DNA from: Salvelinus alpinus
Taxonomy: Eukaryota > Chordata > Actinopteri > Salmoniformes > Salmonidae
NCBI RefSeq assembly: GCF_045679555.1
Contig: NC_092096.1
Location: 16,866,736-16,930,735 of the forward strand
Length of the DNA: 64,000 nucleotides
Direction of reading: 5' to 3'
The notes beneath the pieces are model-generated. The model made no database searches. It saw only the letters and a list, made by a program, of their open reading frames with translations, and was not told where the DNA came from. The translations under genes were made by a program, and so were the position numbers. This document shows positions 45,901-56,900 of this stretch, piece after piece; within the stretch, counting starts at the first letter, position 1; each line of letters begins with the position of its first letter.

Positions 45901-47609
45901 CAGTGCCTTCATAAAGTATTCATACCCCTCAACTTTTACCCCTCAACTTAACTTTTTACACATTTTATTGTTACGGAGTGGAGTTAAAATGGATTTAGTT
46001 GTCATTTTAATGTCAAAGTGGAATCAAAATAATACACTGATATATCTTAATTAGATAAGTATTCAACCCCCTGAATCAATACATGTTGGATTCACCTTTG
46101 GCAGTGATTACAACTTTGAGTCTTTCTAGGTAAGTCTCTAAGAGCTTTAAATGCCTGGATTGTGCAACATTTGCCTATTTTATTCTTTAGAATTCTTCAA
46201 GCTCTTTCAAATTGGTTGTTGATCATTGCTAGACAGCCATTTTCAAGTCTGGTCTTAGATTTTCTAGCTAATTTAAGTCAAAACTTTAACTAGGCTACTC
46301 AGGGACATTCAATGTAGTCTTGATAAGCAACTCCAGTGTATATTTGGCATTGTGTTTTAGGTTATTGTTCTGCTGAAAGGTGAATTTCTCTCCCAGTGTC
46401 TGTTGAAAAGGATTTCGCCTGTGCTTTGCTCTATTCCGTTTCTTTTTATCCCCCCAAACTCCCTAGTCCTTACTGTGATGAAAAGCATACCAATAACATG
46501 ATGCAGCCACCACCATGCTTAAAACATATGAAGTGGTATTCCGTGATGTGTTGGATTTGCCCCAAATGTAACGCTTTGTATTCAGGAGACACTTTTTGCA
46601 GTATTACTTTAGTGCCTTGTTGCAAACAGGATGCATGTTTTGGAATATTTTTATTCTGTTCATGCTTTCTCCTTTTCACTCTGTCATTTGTGTTATTATT
46701 GTGGAGTACCTACAATGTTGATCCATTCTCAGGTATCTCCCGAGTGGCACAGCGATCTAAGGCACTGCATCTCAGTGCTAGAGGCGTCACTACAGACACC
46801 CTGGTTCGAATCCAGGCTCTATCACAACCGGGCATGATTGGGAGTTCCATAGGGCGGCGCACAATTGTCCCAGCGTCGTCCGGGTTTGGCCGGTGTAGGC
46901 CATCATTGTAAATGACTTGCCTAGTATAAAGGTTAAATAACAATTTAGAAATAAATACATCTCCTATCACAGGCATTAAACTCTGTTTTAAAATCACAAT
47001 TAGCCACATGGTGAAATCCCTGAGTGGTTTCCTTCCTCTCCGTCAACTCAGTTAGGAAGGACGCCTGTGTCTTTGTAGTGACTGGGTGTATTGACACACC
47101 ATCCAAAGTGTAATTATTAACTGAACCACGCTCAAAGGAATATTCAATGTCTGTTTAAAAAATAATAATAATAATAATTCAGCTACCTATAAGTACCCTT
47201 TGCGAACCATTGGAAAATCTCCCTGGTCTTTGTGGTTGAATCTGTGTTTTGAAATTGACTGCTCGACTGAGGGATAATTGTATGTGTGGGGTACAGAGAT
47301 GAGGTAGTCATTTAAAAATCATGTTAAACACTATTATTGCACAGTGAGTCCATGCAATTTATGTGACTTGTTGAGCACATCTTTACTCCTGAACTTGGTT
47401 TGCCATAACAAAAGGGTTGAATACTTATTGACTCAAGACATTTCAGCGTTTCATTTTTAATGAATTAGTCAACATTTTCTAAAAACATAATTCCACTTTG
47501 ACATTATGGGGTGATACAAAATCTCAATTGAATCCATTTTAAATTCGGTCTGTAACACAACAACAACGTGGGACAAGTCAAGGGGTGTGAATACTTTCTG
47601 AAGGCTCTG
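45901..47609 (-). mobile_element. Degenerate Tc1-like element (family D), antisense
   Basis: The ends are inverted: CAGTGCCTTCATAAAGTATT on the left and AATACTTTCTGAAGGCTCTG on the right, with TA at 45899 and 47610. Inside, ACCTTTGGCAGTGATTACAA matches antisense transposase C-terminal code of family B (ACCTTTGGCAGCGATTACAG at 52289), but stops and frameshifts have erased the frame. ATGCAGCCACCACCATGCTT is the antisense of the KHGGG block. A SINE interrupts it at 46735. Confidence 0.88.
46735..46950 (+). mobile_element. Short tRNA-derived SINE inside Tc1-like family D
   Basis: TCCCGAGTGGCACAGCGATC (head), GGTTCGAATCCAGG (B-box), ACAACCGGGCATGATTGGGA, CCAGCGTCGTCCGGG and GACTTGCCTAGTATAAAGG. 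This copy keeps the region after the head that the LINE-split copy has lost. Confidence 0.95.
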
Positions 47610-47812
47610 TATATAATATTTTCTGTCTGCTCTTGGTTGACTGGTTGATCCACGCAGTCTGGGGTTCTTGGTGCTGGTGGAACTGGAATGAAGCCAGTTG
47701 GGCCTGGAGGGTTCTGTCCTGTCTTGACAACTGAACTAGTCAGAGCTAAAACCTCAACCACAGGACTCCTCCAGGCAGTCCACAGAGACGACACTACAAT
47801 TACAGATCCAAA

Positions 47813-47932
47813 CCTGGTCCCAAATGGCACTCCATTCACTCTATACTACACTACTTTTAACCAGGGTCTATGCCTGGGGAGGGTAGTGCACTATATATTG
47901 GGAATAGGATGCCATTTCAGACACAGCCCTAG
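47813..47932. mobile_element. Palindromic MITE-like element, copy 9
   Basis: GGTCCCAAATGGCACTCCAT and GGGAATAGGATGCCATTTCA are inverse arms with ACTACTTTTAACCAGGGTC inside. Confidence 0.85.
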
Positions 47933-48227
47933 ACTGTCTGGAACCTCTCAATCTCTTGCACAGTGAGGACAGGGCCTAGAAATCCACAGCAGCCCCCCCG
48001 ATCCCCTAACCCTATCTTCACCCCACCTCAGAATCCCTCCAAATAGGGCCTGCTCAAAATGTATTACACCCTAACCTCAGACCCCTCAGCACCCCTCTCT
48101 TCCACTAAAAACACATCAATCTTCTTAGAATGTAGCAACCCCCCCCCCCCCCTCCTCCACTGTCCCCAAGTGATGGTAGGGGGCAGAAGCAGTAATGCAG
48201 CTAAGTTGAGCCCTGACTGAGACTATG

Positions 48228-48880
48228 GACCTCCTCCATTACATCTTATAGGGAACCCAGCTACTCTTAGTCCTGTCTATGTACCTCCTCCATTACATCT
48301 TATAGGGAACCCAGCTACTCTTAGTCCTGTCTATGTACCTCCTCCATTACATCTTATAGGGAACCCAGCTACTCTTAGTCCTGTCTATGTACCTCCTCCA
48401 TTACATCTTATAGGGAACCCAGCTACTCTTAGTCCTGTCTGACATCCTCCATTACATCTTATAGGGAACCCAGCTACTCTTAGTCCTGTCTATGTACCTC
48501 CTCCATTACATCTTATAGGGAACCCAGCTACTCTTAGTCCTGTCTATGTACCTCCTCCATTACATCTTATAGGGAACCCAGCTACTCTTAGTCCTGTCTA
48601 TGTACCTCCTCCATTACATCTTATAGGGAACCCAGCTACTCTTAGTCCTGTCTATGTACCTCCTCCATTACATCTTATAGGGAACCCAGCTACTCTTAGT
48701 CCTGTCTATGTACCTCCTCCATTACATCTTATAGGGAACCCAGCTACTCTTAGTCCTGTCTATGTACCTCCTCCATTACATCTTATAGGGAACCCAGCTA
48801 CTCTTAGTCCTGTCTATGTACCTCCTCCATTACATCTTATAGGGAACCCAGCTACTCTTAGTCCTGTCTATGGACCTCCT
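48228..48880. repeat. 54-bp minisatellite, about 12 copies
   Basis: GTACCTCCTCCATTACATCT units start at 48228, 48282 and so on, each with GGGAACCCAGCTACTCTTAG. One unit near 48440 has TGACATCC in place of TATGTACCTCC. The copies are otherwise almost identical. Confidence 0.96.
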
Positions 48881-49171
48881 CCCTTCTCTATGTCTTATAG
48901 GAAACCCTCACCGCCCAGCTTTCATACAGTTAACCCTTGCCACTCATCTTTCCCTCCCCCATCTCTAGATATCTTATAACATTAGCGAGCCCTTCGCTGC
49001 GCATGTTTCTTGGGAGTGAAGGGGTTAATGCAGGTCATATGGAGACAGGAGGGGGAGGCTGGCTGGGTCCAGTTGTGAAATATTGCAATGGAAACCCTAT
49101 AGGGGCCTTTCTGTTCTATAGGCTACGAGCCAGCAGCCTGCCTTGTCCCATACCTGCTCTAGTAACTGAGC

Positions 49172-49172
49172 C

Positions 49173-49201
<29 letters not shown>
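49172..49201. repeat. (TG)n microsatellite
   Basis: About 14 TG units. Confidence 0.93.
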
Positions 49202-49203
<2 letters not shown>

Positions 49204-49449
49204 AAGCACTGCTCAGGGTAATGCATCATAGAGGACCATAATTTCTCTTAATGTTTTAAGTGGTCTCCTTCCTCCTGTAGGGCTGCCAGCCTGTCACATT
49301 CATAGTAGAAAAGTAAGTGCAGACTTGATCCACCTCAGCCCTTTTCCCCTTCTTGTCTCTCTCCTTCTGCTGGGGGTCTATTCCATAGCCCTGGCCCCTT
49401 CTTGTCCCTCTCCCTCTGCTAGGTTAGAGACAATTCTGAAGTCTGAGTG

Positions 49450-49866
49450 AGACTGCATCCCAAATGGCACCCCTGTAGCACTACTTTTGACCAGGACCCG
49501 TAGGGTTAATGATATCAGTAGACCTGTGTGTGATGCACTACTTTTGAGCAGGACCCGTAGGGTTAATGATATCAGTAGGCCTGTGTTTGAGCAGGACCTG
49601 TAGGGTTAATGATATCAGTAGACCTGTGTATGATGCACTACTTTTGAGCAGGACCCGTAGGGTTAATGATATCAGTAGGCCTGTGTATGATGCACTACTT
49701 TTGAGCAGGGCCCGTAGGGTTAATGATATCAGTAGACCTGTGTATGATGCACTACTTTTGAGCAGGACCCGTAGGGTTAATGATATCAGTAGACCTGTGT
49801 GTGATGCACTACTTTTGAGCAGGACCCGTAGGGTTAATGATATCAGTAGGCCTGTGTATGATGCAT
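49450..49866. repeat. 57-bp minisatellite derived from the palindromic MITE
   Basis: Units start GATGCACTACTTTTGAGCAG at 49532, 49632, 49689, 49746 and 49803, a 57-bp step with one shortened unit between the first two. The left edge reads CCCAAATGGCACCCCTGTAG then ACTACTTTTGACCAGGACCC, which is the arm and core of the palindromic MITE. The repeat thus begins inside a MITE copy. Since 57 is 19 codons, a repeating open frame exists but is not credible as a gene. Confidence 0.92.
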
Positions 49867-49894
49867 GTGAAGGATTGACAACCTACTTTTTATA

Positions 49895-50300
49895 GGTTTG
49901 TCGATCTTGTCTCATTGCTGCAACTCCCCAACGGTCTGGGGAGAGGCGAAGAGCGAGTCATGCGTCCTCCGAAAACATAACCCGCCAAACAGAGCTTCTT
50001 AACACCAGCCCGCTTAACCCGGAAGCCAGCCGCACCAATGTGTCGGAGGAAACACTATTCAACTGACGACCGGTGTCAGCCTGCAGACACCCGACCCACC
50101 ACAAGGGATTGCTAGAGCGTGATGATCCAAGTAAAGCCCCCCTGGCCAAACCCTCACATAACCCGGACAATTGTGCGCCGCCCTATGGGACTCCCGGTCA
50201 CGGCCGGTAGTGACACAGCCCGGGATTGAACCCAGGTCTGTAGTGACGCCTCAAGCACTGCGATGCAGTGCCTTAGACCGCTGCTCCACTCGGGAAGCCC
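49895..50300 (-). mobile_element. Long tRNA-derived SINE, antisense
   Basis: On the minus strand: CCCGAGTGGAGCAGCGGTCT (head), GGTTCAATCCCGGG (B-box), GTCCGGGTTATGTGAGGG, TTGTGGTGGGTCGGGTG, GTTTCCTCCGACACATTGG and GTTTTCGGAGGACGCATGAC, ending near TTGCAGCAATGAGACAAGAT. It is the same family as 14350-14745, in the same orientation. Confidence 0.92.
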
Positions 50301-51259
50301 ACAATATATGCTTCTATAGGCTTCTGTGTGCGCGTCCTCATGAGAATATGTGAGCATTCCAGAAAGTAGGCGGGCCACATTTACAGTAGCTACAGTGTCT
50401 GCGACATTCTTGTTAGAATTTGTTGTTGTTATTTTATTCAAAGGGCTAGTATTTGCATATAAGATGATGGCTGTATTATGTAATGTGTCCGATGGGAATA
50501 TTTAAATATCTAATCGGGGGGGGGAGAGAGAGCTCTGGTCTAAAGTAACATACTATGTAGGGAATAGAGTGCCATTTATGCAGTGTATTCAATAGGGAAG
50601 GGTACTAGAGAAGGGGAGAAGATTCTCACCGTGAAACTGCAAACACAGAACAGTCGGCCAGGAAGAATTCATTTTCCTCTGTTTCTTAACTCAATTTACT
50701 GTCGTTGTATTTTTAGGTATCCAGAACAGCAGTATCCAAGCAAACCATTAGCCTGTTAGAGACGAGGGGAAGTGGTTTTGGGTGAAATTAAACAGGGTCC
50801 CAGAAACGCATCAACTGGTCTTATAATGTGGTTATCTATGTAATGCAGTGGAGGCTTTTAGCGGTGGTGTTAAGAGCAGGACAGGGACTCTCATATACTC
50901 TCATACAACGGAAAGGATGTTGCTTCAGTATTTTTCCATCTAAGGCCCATATGTTTTGTCAAATTCTCTCTGAGAGGATTCCTGTTTTTCCTGTTGGTTG
51001 GTGATATCATCTCCTCAGAGGAGTCCTACTTTACAGCGCTCGTCCTCTCTCCTATCCCCCTCCCTTTCTCACTCATCACTCTCTCTGAGACAGTCTGGCT
51101 AAGGGGGTGAGGAAGGCGACCCTCCCGTCTGATAGCATTGAGTCATCATGCTTTATGACATATGAAGTGGGTTTTAACTTCCCCCTTCTTCTCTGGCTCT
51201 TCTCCCTTTCTGTGTCTGTAATCCTGTATCTTTTTCCTCTCTTTTTTCCTCTGATGGAG
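50301..51259. other. Intronic DNA with a MITE fragment
   Basis: A poly(G) lies at 50516-50523, and a half palindromic MITE at 50530-50580 (GGTCTAAAGTAACATACTAT, GGGAATAGAGTGCCATTTA). No gene is recognised. Confidence 0.55.
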
Positions 51260-51338
51260 GGCAGGCAGGGGTCAAGGCAGGCAGGGGTCAAGGCAGGCAG
51301 GGGTCAAGGCAGGCAGGGGTCAGGGCAGGCAGGGGACA
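51260..51338. repeat. 16-bp tandem repeat, 5 copies
   Basis: GGCAGGCAGGGGTCAA repeats every 16 bp and degrades into GGGCAGGCAGGGGACAGG. Confidence 0.95.
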
Positions 51339-51569
51339 GGCTCAGGGTCAGGTTAAAGAGTGGAGCGGGGGTCTCCTTTCCATTCAAATGATAGTGACTG
51401 GCTCCTCCAGCTTCTCCCTCCTTTTCCTCCTCAGACCCTGCTTTATATATTCTGTGTTTATAGCTTCCTCCAGTGGAAATGTGTGTAATTTAGCCCTGAC
51501 TGTTGCCCTGCTATTCTCTCTGAGTTTCATGCTTCACAGCAGAAGAGCTGTCAGAGAGAGAATCGAAGG

Positions 51570-51670
51570 TTGTGTCCCAAAAGGCACCCTATTCCCTAAG
51601 GGCCTATAGGGCTCAGGTCAAAAGTAGTGCACTACATAGGCATTTATCCCAAAAGGCACCCTATTCACTA
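51570..51670. mobile_element. Palindromic MITE-like element, copy 11 (followed by a second start)
   Basis: GTGTCCCAAAAGGCACCCTA starts the left arm, and GGTCAAAAGTAGTGCACTAC the core. Instead of ending normally, it runs into a second left arm, ATCCCAAAAGGCACCCTATT at 51648. Confidence 0.75.
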
Positions 51671-52082
51671 ACTGCCATTTGCAGCGCGAGCCGCCCAGCT
51701 AATGGTTATGTTGGTCCTCTCAAACCCCACAGGAATGCAACAATGTTTTATTGAATTAATTTGCATCCGTGGTGGCAGCAGGATGAATCAGGCAGGATTC
51801 TGTGGCTTGACCTCAGACTAGATGTATTTGAGAAATAACAACCGGATGTGAGGAAGGGGACAACCTTAGATGGACGGGTCACTTCATGTACGTCATCAGG
51901 AGTCGCATCTCAGCCGTGTCACTTCCTGTGGCATGGTTATCAGTGCTGCTTCTTCCCTGTGACTGACAGTCAGTGAGAGGACAACTGTGGAATGAACCAC
52001 TGACTCATTAATTCCACAGTGGTTTGATTGACAGCTCTCTGATTTGAATAAGTCCACCTCTGTTACTCCAACACTTGACTTA
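51671..52082. other. Unique intronic DNA
   Basis: Nothing recognised. Confidence 0.5.
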
Positions 52083-53397
52083 CAGTGCATTCGGAAAGTA
52101 TTCACACCCCTTGACTTTTTCCACACTTTAAGTTACAGCCTTATTCTAAAATGTATGTATTTTTTCCCTCAATCTTCACACAATACCCCATAATGACAAA
52201 GCAAAAACAAGTTTTTGCAAATGTATTAAAAAAGCTGATATTACATTTACATAAGTATTCAGAAACTTTACTCTGTACTTTGTTGAAGCACCTTTGGCAG
52301 CGATTACAGCCATGAGACTTCTTGGGTGTGATGCTACAAGCTTGGCATACTTGTATTTGGGGAGTTTATCCCATTCTTCTCTGCAGATCCTCTCAAGCTC
52401 TCTCCAGAGATGTTCGATCGGGTTCAAGTCCAGGCTCTGGCTGTGTCACTCAAGGACATTCAGCGATTTGTCCCGAAGCCACTTCTGTGTTGTCTTGGCT
52501 GTGTGCTTAGGGTCGTTGTCATGTTGGAAGGTTCTCATCAAGGATCTCTCTGTAATTCGCTCCGTTCATCTTTGCCTCGATCCTGACTAGTCTCCCAGTC
52601 CCTGCCACTGATAAACATCCCCACAACATGATGCTGCCACCACCATGCTTCACCGTAGGGATGGCGCCAGGTTTCCTCCATACGTGACGCCTGGCATTCA
52701 CGCCAAAGAGTTCGCTCTTGGTTTCATCAGACCAGAGAATTTTGTTTCTCATGGTCATAGTCCTTGTTTGACGAACTCCAAGCAGGCAGTCATGTGCCTT
52801 TTGCTGAGGAGTGGCTTCCTTCCGTCTGGCCCCTCTACCATAAAGGCCTGATTGGTGGAGTGCTGCAGAGATGGTTGTCCTTCTGGAAAGTTCTACCATC
52901 TCCACAGAGGAACTCTGGAGCTCTGTCAGAGTGACCATCGGGTTCTTGGTCACCTCCCTGACCAAGGCCCTTCTCCCCCGATTGCTCAATTTGGTCGGGT
53001 AGCCAGCTCTAGGAAGAATCTTGATGGTTTCAAACTTCTTCCATGTAAGAATGTTGGAGGCCAATGTGTTCTTGGGGACCTTCAATCCTTTGACCTCATG
53101 GCTTGGTTTTTTGCTCTGACATGATCTGTAAACTGTGGGACCTTATATAGACAGGTGTGTGCCTTTCCAAGTCATATCCAATCAATTGAATTTACCACAG
53201 GTGCACACCAATCAAGTTGTAGAAACATCTCAAGGATGATCAATGGAAACAGGATGCACCTGAACTCAATTTTGAGTCTCATAGAAAAGGGTCTGAATAC
53301 TTATGTAAATAAGATATAAAAAAACTGTTTTCGCTTTGTCATTATGGGGTATTGTGTTTAGATTATGGATTTTAGAATAAGGCTGTAACAAAATGTT
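52083..53397 (-). mobile_element. Tc1-like family B, antisense, one end truncated
   Basis: The left terminus CAGTGCATTCGGAAAGTATT is intact next to TA. The right terminal repeat stops in ATAAGGCTGTAACAAAATG and lacks the outermost part. The element contains a broken transposase gene. Confidence 0.93.
52264..53085 (-). pseudogene. Tc1-like transposase (family B), antisense, frameshifted
   Basis: The longest open part, 53085-52519, encodes the helix-turn-helix region (LPRAG...KLSNRGRRALVREV), TELQSSSVEMVELSRR, the first catalytic Asp in LWSDETK and a [12 protein letters not shown] block. It stops in the [10 protein letters not shown] area. A frameshifted C-terminal piece at 52427-52264 gives [11 protein letters not shown] with the catalytic Glu, then [11 protein letters not shown] and ends KGASTKY. 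The second Asp region between them is lost or frameshifted. Confidence 0.9.
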
Positions 53398-53624
53398 ACG
53401 AACACGAACACATCAATACACAACACTTTGTTAGCTTTGAAAATAGATTGACAGCTAAGAGGACATGCAACATGTCTGTCCTGTGTGCTGGGCAGCAGAC
53501 CGTTGATATTGGACCATGTACAGTAAGAGGAGCATGGATATACCTGGCTATTCTCCTCTCAGCCAGCTGGCATCCTAGGTATTCCCCCATGGCGGGTTTC
53601 ATTGAAATAGTCTGTGTATTCTCT
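53398..53624. other. Unique intronic DNA
   Basis: Nothing recognised. Confidence 0.5.
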
Positions 53625-54930
53625 CTGTCAATTCAATTTGCTTTATTGGGATGATGTAACGTTTTGCCAAAATGTACTTTGGAGATGAAGTGATACATTT
53701 ACAATATTAACAGAATTTAAATCATCATTATTGACAACGGGACAATGGGTAGCAACAATAATTAAGGGTAAAAATAATCATACAATGGCAAAGAGGACAT
53801 GTGCAGGTTGGTTGACACTGTCCCTCATCTTATGGCAGGCAGCAATGTAGTGCGCTGCCAACCCACAGCTCTCTGCGTCCTCCCCCTACAGGACGGGTAG
53901 CCTATTCTCATCAGAGAGTTCTTTGAAACCTTGAATAAGTGTTTCAAATTTGGGGAAATGACACTCTCTAATTTTATATTGTTGACATTTTGTCAGGAAA
54001 TGCAGCTCCGTCTCAGGTTCTGCTGTGGTGCAGTGGTTGCACAGCCTTTCCTCTGCAGGGAGCCAGGTTTTCCTGTGTCTACCCTTCTCAATGGCAAGGC
54101 TGTGCTCACTGAGCCTGTACTTTGTCAAGGTTTTTCAAAAAATAAAAAAATAAAAAGATCAGTAACCATGGTCAAATAGTTTGCCATGGTGTACTGTTGA
54201 TTTGGGGCCAGATAGCACTACATTTAGCTTGGTGCTTGTGTTTCTCAGTAGGTAATGTAGTTATGTTCTGACTGTGTTGTAATTTGGTTTATTCTGATCG
54301 ATTTGGATGTTCTGGTCCTGAGGCTTCAGTGTGTTAGTAGAACAGGTTTGTGAACTCAGCCACAGGACCAGCTGGATGAGGTGACTCTTTTCTTTGCTCA
54401 GCTCTTGGCATTGCAGGACTTGGTAATGATATGAGAGGGGGTCACTGTATTTTAGATGTCTCCAAAACTTAATTGCAATTTAAAAAAATATATATTATTA
54501 GTGGATATTGGCCTAAATCTGCCTTGCATGCATTGTTTGTAGTTTTCCTCTGGACATGTAGGATTATCTTACAGAATTCTGTATGCAGGATTTCAATGGG
54601 GTGTTTGTCCCATTGGTTGAAATCTTGTTTTGCAAGTGGACTCCACACCTCACTGTCATTAAGTGCAATTGGTTCAAAGACTCATTCAATTAGTTTTTGC
54701 CACATTTTTATAGGTATTTCAATTTGAATTTGTTTTTTTAATGGCGTAGAATGCCCTGCGTGCTTTCTCTCTGTGTTCATTCAGTGCCTCATTAAGGTGT
54801 CCAGTTGAGCTTGTTTTTAAACCTAAGTAATTGTAGTGTGTGCAGTACTCTATATGTTTTTTGTACCAATTGAGAACTTTGGTCTAATTCCCTGAGATCT
54901 GGATCCTCTCTGGAAAATCACAATTTTTTT
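53625..54930 (-). mobile_element. 5'-truncated LINE, antisense, copy 2
   Basis: The left end CAATTCAATTTGCTTTATTG parallels the tails at 44460 and 26513. The minus strand at 54128-53886 encodes TKYRLSEHSLAIEKGR followed by RLCNHCTTAEPETELHFL and LTKCQQY, a Cys-His-Cys knuckle-like ending. This copy extends further 5' than the others, but with stops. Confidence 0.82.
53886..54128 (-). pseudogene. LINE ORF2 C-terminal fragment with CCHC-like cluster
   Basis: Cysteines and histidines (CNHC ... ELHFLTKC) are better preserved here than in the copy at 44903. No upstream frame is intact. Confidence 0.8.
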
Positions 54931-54949
54931 ACTATTCTCTCTTTGTCTC

Positions 54950-55680
54950 AATTAAGTTTCAATTTAAGGGGGCTTGATTGTCATGGGAAAACATTACACT
55001 CACAAAAGTTCCAAAAGAATAGAAACATTTTAAATGTCATATGTCTGTATACAGTTGTAACGATGTGCAAATAGTTAAAGTACAAAAGGGAAAGTACAAA
55101 AGGGAAAATAAATAAATGTGGGTTGTATTTACAATGGTTCTTCGCTGGTTGCCCGTTTCTTGTGGCAACAGGTCACATCTTGCTGCTGTGATGCACACTG
55201 TGGTATTTCACCCAGTAGATAAGGGAGTTTATCAAAATTGGGTTTGTTTTCAAATTCTTTGGATCTGTGTAATCTGAGGGAAATATGTGTCTCTAATATA
55301 GTCATACATTTGGCAGGAGGTTAGGAAGTGCAGCTCAGTTTACACCTCATTTTGTGGGCAGTGTGCACACAGCCTGTCTTCTATTGAGAGCCAGGTCTGC
55401 CTACGGCGGCCTTTCTCACATAGTCAAAGCTTTCCTTAAGTTTGGGTCAGTCACAGTGGTCAGGTATTCTGCCACTGTGTACTCTCTGTTTAGGGCCAAC
55501 TTGCTTAGGGGACTCTTCTCTGGGTTCATTTCTCTGTAGGTGATGGATTTGTTATTGTTGGTTTTTTGGAATCGCTTCCTTAGTCTCCCTGTCTCTCTTT
55601 CAGCAGGTGGGACACAAACAGGCACAAAGTTATGATGGTTCTTTCCACCGTATTGTCTCTTTGTACCAGGGGTCATTGTA
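54950..55680 (-). mobile_element. 5'-truncated LINE, antisense, copy 3
   Basis: TTTCAATTTAAGGGGGCTTG starts the tail. GTGCAAATAGTTAAAGTACA and GGTTGTATTTACAATGGTTC match the copy at 44460. An internal deletion removes the TMYRLSEHSLA region near 55419, joining CGGCGGCCTTTCTC to ACATAGTCAAAGC. Confidence 0.85.
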
Positions 55681-55735
55681 ACTAAGAACTTCTTACATGA
55701 CTTGCTTGCTTAAGTAAAGGTTAGTTAAATACAAA
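55681..55735 (+). mobile_element. SINE tail remnant
   Basis: ACATGACTTGCTTGCTTAAG followed by TAAAGGTTAGTTAAATAC resembles the short SINE tail only. Confidence 0.5.
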
Positions 55736-55920
55736 TTGAGTAGCTCTTACCCAACCCAAGGTGATGCAGCCAGAGACATGGTTTTGATGAGCATATTAGA
55801 GAGAGACTCTTGTTTTTGGTGGAACCACACAAAGTTATGACAGTTCCTGTTCCATCTCTGAGATTAAAGACAACCAATAACAAACTAAATCTACCATAGT
55901 GCCATAATGAATGCCAACGG

Positions 55921-56145
55921 CTTATCCCCTCTTGAGTTACGGGGCGGGGCTTATCCCCTCTTGAGTTATGGGGCGGGGCTTATCCCCTCTTGAGTTACGG
56001 GGCGGGGCTTATCCCCTCTTGTGTTATGGGGCGGGGCTTATCCCCTCTTGTGTTATGGGGCGGGGCTTATCCCCTCTTGTGTTATGGGGCGGGGCTTATC
56101 CCCTCTTGTGTTATGGGGCGGGGCTTATCCCCTGTTGAGTTATGT
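55921..56145. repeat. 29-bp GC-rich tandem repeat, about 8 copies
   Basis: CTTATCCCCTCTTGAGTTAC plus GGGGCGGGG repeats every 29 bp. Each unit contains GGGGCGGGGC, which matches a GC-box, so the array holds a row of possible Sp1-type sites. Early units have GAGTTA(C/T), later ones GTGTTAT. Confidence 0.95.
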
Positions 56146-56561
56146 TTTTCTTTTTATTGAACAGAATAAAGAATAAAGTGTTTTACATTACATGTGGTGA
56201 TATGACATTTCTGGCAAGGTAGGTATTCTGGAATCGGTTCAAAGTCAAATTTTTGCCATGTGATTTGTTGCCCTGGAGTTGTTTGAAAATACAGACATAC
56301 GCCTACTGTACTTTAATATATAATCAATTTAAACATCTGCGTCTTGGCACGAAATATGCAATATGTCCCACAGTGGATTGAGCTATGAAATATGAACAGA
56401 AGCCAATTAGCGGGCGGTTTTATTATCAGATCTTTCTCCAATATGACACAGTACTGTGGTATGCAGGCTCACCTGTGTTACCCTGCAGGTATAGAAGCAA
56501 ATATCATCTCTGCCCGGCCTGCGTTTCCCTGCAGGTATAGAACCTCGAATGGAGGAATTAG
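56146..56561. other. Unique intronic DNA
   Basis: CCCTGCAGGTATAGAA occurs twice (56481 and 56528). Nothing else is recognised. Confidence 0.5.
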
Positions 56562-56900
56562 AGTAGGGATGGGCATGAGTAATGGAGTACTTCAACTGAC
56601 GGCAAAACTCAATCTTTAACCAGAGATCATATTTTTTTTCAAATACTGTAAAAGTATTTGGTGGAATTTGTCTGGATGACGACGTTCATTTGCTTTGACT
56701 CTAGTGTTCCATTTGTACATATGCGGGACACAACACATTTACCAAGCCAAATATCACACAGGTCTACTCCCTTTTTCCCTCCATGTCTCACTCACTCAGT
56801 GGCTTTCAGACCGCTCCCTCTACACACGCATGCTGTATGTGCCTACAGAAATAAATGCCAATGAAAAACGTATCTAACTGATGGCATACACAGGCTCCAT
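56562..56900. mobile_element. Dispersed repeat, copy 2 (hAT-like start)
   Basis: TAGGGATGGGCATGAGTAAT, TTTAACCAGAGATCAT, TTGACTCTAGTGTTCCATTT and CCTCCATGTCTCACTCACTC appear in the same order and orientation as at 27893-28320. Confidence 0.72.
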
